The position numbers were made by a program, and so were the translations under genes. A stretch of 8,003 nt of DNA from assembly GCA_902572675.1 (NCBI GenBank), contig CACGGY010000046.1, positions 1 through 8,003 on the forward strand, given 5' to 3'. Positions 1-5,361 of this stretch are shown in pieces; position 1 is the stretch's first letter, and each line of letters starts with the position of its first letter. Origin of the DNA: an uncultured Prochlorococcus sp. (lineage in GTDB: Bacteria > Cyanobacteriota > Cyanobacteriia > PCC-6307 > Cyanobiaceae). The notes beneath the pieces were generated by a model that did no database searches, was not told the origin of the DNA, and was given only the letters and a program-made list of their open reading frames with translations.

Positions 1-1553
1 AATTTGTAGAGTTAAATGAAAAAATTATAAAGACAGCAAGAGATTCAATTTTTGCGATGGTCAACTCTTTAAAAATTGTTGATGGTAGAGTTTATTTAGA
101 AAAATCACTTCTATCTAAACTTTTCGATTTACTTAAAGTTTTTGGTCTAAATCTACCTACCCCTTGGCTAAGAGTCTGCAGATTAAATGGATTTAATGAA
201 GTTAAACAGAAGGAATTAAATAAATTATTTGATTACTTACTTTTCTGTCTGGAACAGGTCTGCGCAGACAAAGAAATGGATAGTCTCATTAAAGCACTAG
301 ATGGAAATTATGTTTTACCTGGACCAGGTGGAGATCCCATAAGAAATCCAGGTGTTTTGCCCAGTGGAAAAAATATCCATGCACTTGATCCTCAATCAAT
401 CCCAACTACAGCAGCAGTAGCAGCAGCCAAGTCTGTTGTTGACAAATTAATTGAAAGACAAAAAGAAGAACAAGGAACTTGGCCTGAAACAATAGCTTGT
501 GTTTTATGGGGTACTGATAATATCAAAACTTACGGAGAATCACTGGCACAAATCTTATGGTTTGTTGGGGTAAAACCAAAACCAGATTCTGTGGGAAGAA
601 TTAACAAACTAGAATTAATCCCTTTAGAAGAATTAGGTAGACCAAGAATAGATGTAGTTGTTAACTGTTCAGGAGTATTTAGAGATCTATTTATCAATCA
701 AATGGCATTAATAGATCAGGCAGTAAAACTAGCAGCTGAAGCTGATGAACCATTGGAATCAAATTTTGTAAGGAAACATTCACTAGAACAAGCAGAAAAA
801 GAAGGCACTTCTATCAGAGAAGCTTCAGCGAGAGTATTCTCTAATGCAAGTGGAAGTTACAGTTCAAATGTTAATCTAGCCGTAGAAAATTCAACATGGG
901 AGGAAGAAAATGAATTACAAGAAATGTATTTATCTCGCAAAACATATGCTTTTAATGCCGATAATCCTGGTGAGATGAATCAAAAAAGAGAGGTATTTGA
1001 GTCAGTAATGAAAACAGCAGATGTTACATTTCAAAACCTTGATTCTTCAGAGATTTCATTAACTGATGTAAGTCATTATTTTGATTCGGATCCAACAAAA
1101 TTAATCAAGACATTAAGAGATGATGGAAAAGAACCAAGTAGCTACATAGCGGATACAACCACTTCTAATGCTCAAGTTAGAACACTTGGAGAAACTATCA
1201 GATTAGACTCAAGGACAAAACTTTTAAATCCTAAGTGGTATGAAGGTATGCTCAAATCTGGCTACGAAGGAGTTAGAGAACTTTCTAACAGACTTAATTA
1301 CACTCTTGGTTGGAGTGCTACAAGTGGTCAAGTAGATAATTTTGTATATGAAGAAACTAATGAAACATTTATAAATGACGAAGAGATGAGGAAAAGATTA
1401 ATGGATCTTAATCCTAATAGTTTTAGAAGAATTGTTGGAACATTGCTAGAAGTCAATGGAAGGGGATATTGGGAAACTTCAGAAGAGAATATAGAACAGT
1501 TGAAAGAACTATACCAAGAGGTAGAGGATAAAATCGAAGGAGTTAAAGAATAA
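1..1553 (+). CDS. chlH: Magnesium chelatase subunit H, C-terminal part (partial at left edge)
   Basis: This is the large porphyrin-binding subunit of Mg-chelatase, which with ChlI and ChlD inserts Mg2+ into protoporphyrin IX at the first committed step of chlorophyll synthesis. The frame is open from base 3 with no stop, so the 516 visible residues are the C-terminal end of a protein that is normally about 1,330 residues; the ATG at 57 is internal, not a start. Recognisable CobN/ChlH-family blocks are the PGPGGDPIRNPGVLPSG segment (bases about 324-374), LWGTDNIKTYGESLAQ (about 504-551), NCSGVFRDLF (about 663-692) and, near the end, the NPKWYEGML and GWSATSGQVDNF stretches (about 1230-1340). 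The gene ends in a tandem TAA TAA at 1551-1556 and converges on folP with only eight bases between them. Composition matches its neighbours. The family call is secure; the promoter and N-terminus lie outside the window. Confidence 0.97.
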   Translation, partial: FVELNEKIIKTARDSIFAMVNSLKIVDGRVYLEKSLLSKLFDLLKVFGLNLPTPWLRVCRLNGFNEVKQKELNKLFDYLLFCLEQVCADKEMDSLIKALDGNYVLPGPGGDPIRNPGVLPSGKNIHALDPQSIPTTAAVAAAKSVVDKLIERQKEEQGTWPETIACVLWGTDNIKTYGESLAQILWFVGVKPKPDSVGRINKLELIPLEELGRPRIDVVVNCSGVFRDLFINQMALIDQAVKLAAEADEPLESNFVRKHSLEQAEKEGTSIREASARVFSNASGSYSSNVNLAVENSTWEEENELQEMYLSRKTYAFNADNPGEMNQKREVFESVMKTADVTFQNLDSSEISLTDVSHYFDSDPTKLIKTLRDDGKEPSSYIADTTTSNAQVRTLGETIRLDSRTKLLNPKWYEGMLKSGYEGVRELSNRLNYTLGWSATSGQVDNFVYEETNETFINDEEMRKRLMDLNPNSFRRIVGTLLEVNGRGYWETSEENIEQLKELYQEVEDKIEGVKE

Positions 1554-1561
1554 TAAATTTT

Positions 1562-2407
1562 TTATTTTCTGTAAATCCTATCAGCTACTTTCAGGATTTG
1601 ATAATTTAGTTTCACGTTGTGAACTCTTACAATGTCAATATTAAATTGGGAACAAAGACAACTTATTGCAAGTGTTCCTATGTCTCTTTCTTTTGGATTT
1701 TTCTCATTTAAAATTTCCCCTATAAATCTCTTCCTAGATGCACCTATCAAAATTGGCAAATTCCATTTTTTAAATACATCTAAATTTCTCAAGATTTCCA
1801 AATTATGAATGATATCCTTTGAAAAACCAATTCCAGGATCCACTATTATATTTCCTTCAGATATATTTTTTTCTAAAGCATTCTTTATTAAATTATCAAT
1901 CGAGCACTTAACATCACTCAATACATTCTGGTAATTAGAGAGTTGATTCATATTTTGACTATTACCACGACTATGAGTTATGACGAATGGACAGTTAAAT
2001 TTTGATACAACATCCAAAATTTTTATATCTCTTCTTCCTCCCGTGACATCATTTATCCAATTAGCACCATTTAAAAGAGCTTCGTAAGCCACTTCAGAAT
2101 TAAAAGTATCAATAGAAATTAAAGCTTCAGGAAATTCAGATTTTATTAATTTTAGATATGGGATCAATCTTTTTATTTCTAAACTAGAACCAACTTCTTC
2201 AGCCCCAGGTCTCGTACTTTGAGCACCAAGGTCAATAACATCAACACCATTACTCAAGAAGTGATTTACTTGATCTAAAACTTTATTCGAAGAGTTTAAT
2301 TCCCCACCATCACTAAATGAATCAGGAGTTAAATTAATAACTCCCATAATTGAAGTTTTTTGGCCCCAGCCTTTTGGCCATGGATTTTTCTTATTGATAA
2401 TTTGCAA
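1562..2407 (-). CDS. folP: Dihydropteroate synthase, TTG start
   Basis: This cytosolic TIM-barrel enzyme condenses 6-hydroxymethyl-dihydropterin diphosphate with p-aminobenzoate to make 7,8-dihydropteroate in folate synthesis; it is the family targeted by sulfonamides. The 281-residue length is normal. Motifs in order: MGVINLTPDSFSDGG (21-35), DLGAQSTRPGA (59-69), SIDTF (98-102), NDVTGG (119-124), THSRG (144-148, where E. coli has MHMQG), VDPGIGFSK (189-197), GASRKRFIG (222-230) and RVHNV (261-265). The start is TTG at 2405-2407: eight codons upstream is an in-frame TAG, no ATG or GTG lies between, and the next ATG (residue 21, bases 2345-2347) sits inside the first conserved motif and would remove the PWPKGW leader that I recall from cyanobacterial homologues. 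The start lies within the end of tpiA (17-base overlap), with no clear Shine-Dalgarno sequence, so translation is probably coupled to tpiA. All catalytic blocks are intact. Confidence 0.96.
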   Translation of the reverse strand: MQIINKKNPWPKGWGQKTSIMGVINLTPDSFSDGGELNSSNKVLDQVNHFLSNGVDVIDLGAQSTRPGAEEVGSSLEIKRLIPYLKLIKSEFPEALISIDTFNSEVAYEALLNGANWINDVTGGRRDIKILDVVSKFNCPFVITHSRGNSQNMNQLSNYQNVLSDVKCSIDNLIKNALEKNISEGNIIVDPGIGFSKDIIHNLEILRNLDVFKKWNLPILIGASRKRFIGEILNEKNPKERDIGTLAISCLCSQFNIDIVRVHNVKLNYQILKVADRIYRK

Positions 2408-3116
2408 TTCTCGCGAAACTATTCGGATCTAATGAAGCCCCTCCAACTAACACCCCGTCTATATCACTCATTGACATGATTTCGTCAATATTATTAGGTT
2501 TAACAGATCCACCATATTGAATAATTACATCATCAAAACCTATTAATTTCCGAATTAAAGAACATATCTTATTAGCGTCCTCTGCCTCACATGTTTTTCC
2601 AGTGCCAATAGCCCATATTGGTTCATAGGCAACAATTAAATTAGATGGATCTGTATTTTCTAATCCTTGTTCAACCTGTCTGGTAATAACTCTATCAGCT
2701 TCTCCTCTCTCTCTTTGTTCTAATGTTTCTCCTACACAAACTATTGGAGTAAGCCCACTAGATTGAGCAAAAACTGCTCTTTTATTAATTTGTTCATCAC
2801 TTTCACTAAAATATTTTCTTGGTTCACTATGTCCAACGATTGCATATGAGACACCATGTTCAAGAAGCATTTTTGGAGATATTTCTGCAGTAAATGCTCC
2901 TTGATCTTCCCAATGAATATTTTGACTAGAAATATCTAAATATTCAAAATCAGAATGATCAGAAAAGGTTGAAATAGCAGTAAAAGGGGGTGCTATAACA
3001 ACTTTACGATCGTCTTTAATGTTTTTTATTAAAGGAATAAACTCTTCTAAATAGGATTTAGCTTCAGCACAAGTCATGTGCATTTTCCAATTACCAGCAA
3101 TTACAGATTTTCTCAA
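2391..3116 (-). CDS. tpiA: Triosephosphate isomerase, TTG start
   Basis: This enzyme interconverts dihydroxyacetone phosphate and glyceraldehyde 3-phosphate in the cytosol, serving both glycolysis/gluconeogenesis and the Calvin cycle in a photosynthetic cell. The 241 residues form one TIM barrel. Active-site residues are all present: N9 and K11 in AGNWKM, electrophile H96 in VGHSE, catalytic base E165 in AYEPIWAIGTGK (163-174, loop 6), then YGGSVKPNN (201-209) and GVLVGG (221-226) for phosphate binding. The start is TTG at 3114-3116. It has GGAG eight bases upstream, an in-frame TAG nine codons upstream with no ATG or GTG between, and the next ATG is residue 12, which would delete N9 and K11. 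It lies 52 bases downstream of the small S4 gene on the same strand and overlaps folP by 17 bases, which suggests a three-gene transcript. No anomaly is seen in the protein itself. Confidence 0.98.
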   Translation of the reverse strand: MRKSVIAGNWKMHMTCAEAKSYLEEFIPLIKNIKDDRKVVIAPPFTAISTFSDHSDFEYLDISSQNIHWEDQGAFTAEISPKMLLEHGVSYAIVGHSEPRKYFSESDEQINKRAVFAQSSGLTPIVCVGETLEQRERGEADRVITRQVEQGLENTDPSNLIVAYEPIWAIGTGKTCEAEDANKICSLIRKLIGFDDVIIQYGGSVKPNNIDEIMSMSDIDGVLVGGASLDPNSFARIANYQ

Positions 3117-3124
3117 AATACTAT

Positions 3125-3128
3125 CTCC
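3125..3128 (-). promoter_or_regulatory. Ribosome binding site for tpiA
   Basis: On the minus strand the bases read GGAG (within TTGGAGAT) and are followed by an eight-base spacer and then TTG at 3116. This is the clearest Shine-Dalgarno sequence in the window and is what makes the unusual TTG start of tpiA convincing; the other starts here have little or none. Confidence 0.75.
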
Positions 3129-3168
3129 AAGAAAAATATACTAATACAAATTGAGTTGAATAAGCTAA

Positions 3169-3345
3169 CTATTCAAAAATTAATTCATTTTTTAGAAATA
3201 TTACTTTATCTCCCTTGTTTAACTTCCTTCCTCTCCTAGTCTCAATTACACCATTAACCCTAACAGATCCGGATTTAATAAAAATTTTTGCTTCGCCACC
3301 AGAAGATACCATATTTTTCCATTTTAAGAATTGATCCAATTTCAT
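3169..3345 (-). CDS. Small S4-domain RNA-binding protein (YaaA/YbcJ-like)
   Basis: This 58-residue protein is essentially one S4 RNA-binding fold. It begins MKLDQFLKW at an ATG (3343-3345), continues with the pattern SGGEAK (15-20), then KSGSVRVNG (24-32) and ETRRGRKL (35-42), and ends with GDKVIF (45-50) and a TAG stop at 3169-3171. The order QFLK, SGG-AK, V-VNG, E-RRGRKL, GD is that of the YaaA (Bacillus) and YbcJ (E. coli) S4 proteins as I remember them; S4 domains bind structured RNA, usually rRNA, but the exact target is not known to me for this group. No Shine-Dalgarno sequence is visible before the ATG; a TATAAA at 3351-3356 (read on this strand) lies close enough that a leaderless message is possible. 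The gene is first in line with tpiA and folP and divergent from the exporter. The fold assignment is strong, the cellular role is open. Confidence 0.9.
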   Translation of the reverse strand: MKLDQFLKWKNMVSSGGEAKIFIKSGSVRVNGVIETRRGRKLNKGDKVIFLKNELIFE

Positions 3346-3403
3346 TGTTTTTTATACCCAAAGATATTGATAAACTAGGATAAACAAACAAATATATAAT
3401 ATC
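3346..3403. promoter_or_regulatory. Divergent intergenic region, candidate promoters both ways
   Basis: These 58 bases separate the S4 gene (leftward) and the ABC exporter (rightward) and are nearly all A and T. For the rightward gene there is TATAAT at 3395-3400; a TTGATA at 3367-3372 lies 22 bases before it, too far for a standard -35 pairing. For the leftward gene TATTAT (3401 to 3396) could be a -10 giving a leader of about 44 bases, and TATAAA (3356 to 3351) could give a message starting at about the ATG itself. No -35 match is good for any of them, and I see no inverted repeat that looks like an operator. Location between divergent genes is the main support. Confidence 0.5.
3395..3400 (+). 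promoter_or_regulatory. Perfect TATAAT -10 box next to exporter start
   Basis: TATAAT matches the sigma-70 -10 consensus at all six positions and lies in a TATATAAT context. A -10 box normally sets transcription start six to seven bases downstream, here near 3406-3407, which is inside or just past the TTG codon called as the exporter start at 3404-3406. If it is used for the exporter, translation would have to begin further in, for example at the ATG at 3464. In such AT-rich DNA a chance match is also possible. Confidence 0.4.
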
Positions 3404-5110
3404 TTGAGACTAATACCACCAGTCAGACCATATACAAAAAGGTTTATAAAAGGTTTTATATGCATGCTAATTTATGTTGCTTGTTGGCCTTTGCTTGCTT
3501 ATCTGGCTGGAAACTTAATACCAGCAATTGGATCTGGTGACCTTTCAAAAGTTTCGAGCATAATAGTTAAGTCTTTATTAGTATTTTTAATTCAAAAAAC
3601 TGCTCAATTTGGACAGGATGTTTTTATAGCAAAACCATCTTTAGAAATAAGTGAAGTTATGAGAGGAAATTTATTTAGCAAAATTCAAAAAATAGACATG
3701 AAATCGTTTGAAAAGATTTCCGCAGGAGACATTACATATAGACTCACTGAAGATGCAGATAGAGTAAGTGAAGTTATTTATAAAACAGCTCAAGATACTA
3801 TTCCGTGTACCTTACAACTGTTGGCTGTTGTAATATATATGTTTTATTTAGATTGGTCACTAACTTTATCAACGTTTGTATTAGCTCCACTGATTATTCT
3901 CTCAGTTAATAATTTCGGAAGAAGAGTATTAATAGCCTCTGAAAAAAGTCAAGAGTCAACTAGTGACTTAGCAGGTTTAATAGGTGAATCTATAAATGGG
4001 ATGTCAACAGTACGAGCTTTTGCTGCTGAAAATTGGATTGAGAATAAATTTTTTAAAAGATTAAGTACTAATAAATTAGCAAAATATAAAACATTAAAAT
4101 TACTTGCATTTCAGCATCCAGTAGTAGGTTTTATAGAAGCATTTGGAATATTGGCAATTTTAGGTTTAGGAGCCGCGAGAATTAACCTAGGGCTTCTAAC
4201 TAGCGAAGAATTTAGTAGCTTTTTTGCCGCAATATTAATGCTTATTGATCCAATAAGCCATGTAAGTACAAATTTTAATGACTACAAACAAGCAGAAGCA
4301 TCGATTAAAAGGCTCAACAACATAAATCTAGAACCTATCGAAGATGACAAAAAAAAGCTAGATAAAATATCCAATATTGAAGGAAATATAAGTTTCAAGA
4401 AAGTAAACTTTGAATACAAAAAAAATGATCAAGTCCTTAAAAATATAAATTTAGAAATTAAGAAAGGAGAAGTCACAGCTTTCGTTGGAGCTTCTGGGGC
4501 CGGCAAAAGTACCATGATGGCTTTGATGTTAAAATTTATAACCCCTAATAATGGTGAGATTTTTATTGATAATAAAAATCTAAAATTATTAAATACAAAA
4601 GATATTAGAAAAAATATTGCGTTAGTAGAACAACAGCCTTTCTTATTTTCTGGAAAAATTATAGATGTAATAAGAATGGGAAGAGTTTTTACTAAAGAAG
4701 AAGTTATAGAGTCAGCAAAAAAGGCTAATGCTCACCAATTCATTGAAAAGCTTCCTGATAAATATGAGACTAAAATAACGGAAAGAGGATCAAATTTCTC
4801 AGGGGGTCAAATCCAAAGGATAGCAATTGCAAGGGCAATATTAGGTAATCCATCTATTCTTCTGTTAGATGAGGCCACAAGTGCATTAGATGCAGAATCA
4901 GAATCAGAAGTTAGAGAAGGCCTTAATAGAGCCATGAAAGATAGAACAGTAATTGTAATCGCTCATAGATTAGCAACTACTCAAGAGGCAGATAAAATAG
5001 TTGTCTTTAATAAGGGCGAAATTATTGAGGTTGGGAAACATATTGATTTACTTAATAAAAAAGGAATTTATAAAGAATTATGTGAAAAACAATTGATAAA
5101 GAGACTATAA
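3404..5110 (+). CDS. ABC exporter half-transporter (fused membrane and ATPase domains)
   Basis: This is a 568-residue inner-membrane exporter of the ABCB/MsbA type that would work as a dimer; the substrate cannot be read from the sequence. The membrane domain (about 1-310) has roughly six hydrophobic segments near 17-38, 52-75, 133-150, 153-170, 240-262 and 272-290, with the coupling-region wording SAGDITYRLTEDADRV (106-121) and TVRAFAAE (202-209). The ATPase domain carries A-loop Y338, Walker A GASGAGKST (362-370, K368), Q-loop Q410, signature FSGGQ (465-469, first residue F instead of L), Walker B ILLLDE (485-490) with catalytic E490, D-loop SALD (493-496) and switch H521, so it should be active. 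The start is called as TTG at 3404 because an in-frame TAA lies 11 codons upstream, no ATG or GTG precedes it, and the RPYTKRFIKGF stretch looks like the usual segment before TM1. ATG at residue 21 (3464) is the alternative. It lies 29 bases before the small helical gene. Confidence 0.93.
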   Translation: MRLIPPVRPYTKRFIKGFICMLIYVACWPLLAYLAGNLIPAIGSGDLSKVSSIIVKSLLVFLIQKTAQFGQDVFIAKPSLEISEVMRGNLFSKIQKIDMKSFEKISAGDITYRLTEDADRVSEVIYKTAQDTIPCTLQLLAVVIYMFYLDWSLTLSTFVLAPLIILSVNNFGRRVLIASEKSQESTSDLAGLIGESINGMSTVRAFAAENWIENKFFKRLSTNKLAKYKTLKLLAFQHPVVGFIEAFGILAILGLGAARINLGLLTSEEFSSFFAAILMLIDPISHVSTNFNDYKQAEASIKRLNNINLEPIEDDKKKLDKISNIEGNISFKKVNFEYKKNDQVLKNINLEIKKGEVTAFVGASGAGKSTMMALMLKFITPNNGEIFIDNKNLKLLNTKDIRKNIALVEQQPFLFSGKIIDVIRMGRVFTKEEVIESAKKANAHQFIEKLPDKYETKITERGSNFSGGQIQRIAIARAILGNPSILLLDEATSALDAESESEVREGLNRAMKDRTVIVIAHRLATTQEADKIVVFNKGEIIEVGKHIDLLNKKGIYKELCEKQLIKRL

Positions 5111-5139
5111 CTCTATCTTATTTATTAAAAATTAAATCC

Positions 5140-5358
5140 ATGAGTGAAAACACCAATGCTTCTACCAACCCAGTTTTAACATTTGAAGGGAAAAAATATT
5201 TAATAAATGAACTTTCTGAGGAAATAAAAGAATCAATAAAGGTATTACAAATAGCAGAAACACAACTTAAGATGCACGAGGACACACTTAAGTTACTTTC
5301 AATAAGCAGAAACTTATTGGCGAATCAATTAAGAGAAAAATTAAAAGAGATAGGGTGA
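5140..5358 (+). CDS. 72-residue helical protein, DUF6447-like, function unknown
   Basis: This is a small soluble protein with no signal peptide or membrane segment. After a polar, Asn/Thr-rich start (2-10), residues 12-22 (VLTFEGKKYLI) look like a short beta-hairpin, and 25-70 form one or two amphipathic helices rich in Glu, Lys and Leu that could pair as a coiled coil. The arrangement 'x-x-F-x-G-K-x-Y-x-x-x-x-L-S-x-E-x-K' followed by a long helix ending in 'RN-LA--L---L' resembles the DUF6447 family that I recall from marine picocyanobacteria and their phages; that match is from memory and is moderate. The ATG at 5140-5142 has no Shine-Dalgarno sequence. It follows the exporter by 29 bases on the same strand, so it is probably co-transcribed, and its TGA is three bases from the end of the oppositely oriented carB. 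Its length, coding-like composition and tight packing favour a real gene; no function is assigned. Confidence 0.82.
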   Translation: MSENTNASTNPVLTFEGKKYLINELSEEIKESIKVLQIAETQLKMHEDTLKLLSISRNLLANQLREKLKEIG

Positions 5359-5361
5359 AGT

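Noticed and set aside
57..59. ATG as the start of chlH
   Set aside because: The frame is open upstream to base 3 and the family is far longer, so this Met is internal and the gene is cut by the window edge.
1547..1570. Inverted repeat as an intrinsic terminator between chlH and folP
   Set aside because: The stem is almost entirely A-T, interrupted by mismatches and has no GC core, so it would be unstable.
2345..2347. ATG (residue 21) as the start of folP
   Set aside because: It lies at the first residue of the conserved MGVINLTPDSFSDGG strand; starting here would drop the preceding strand and the PWPKGW leader.
3135..3140. TATATT on the minus strand as a tpiA promoter
   Set aside because: The matching -35 region is poor and the transcript would begin at the ribosome binding site; in such AT-rich sequence a match of this kind is expected by chance.
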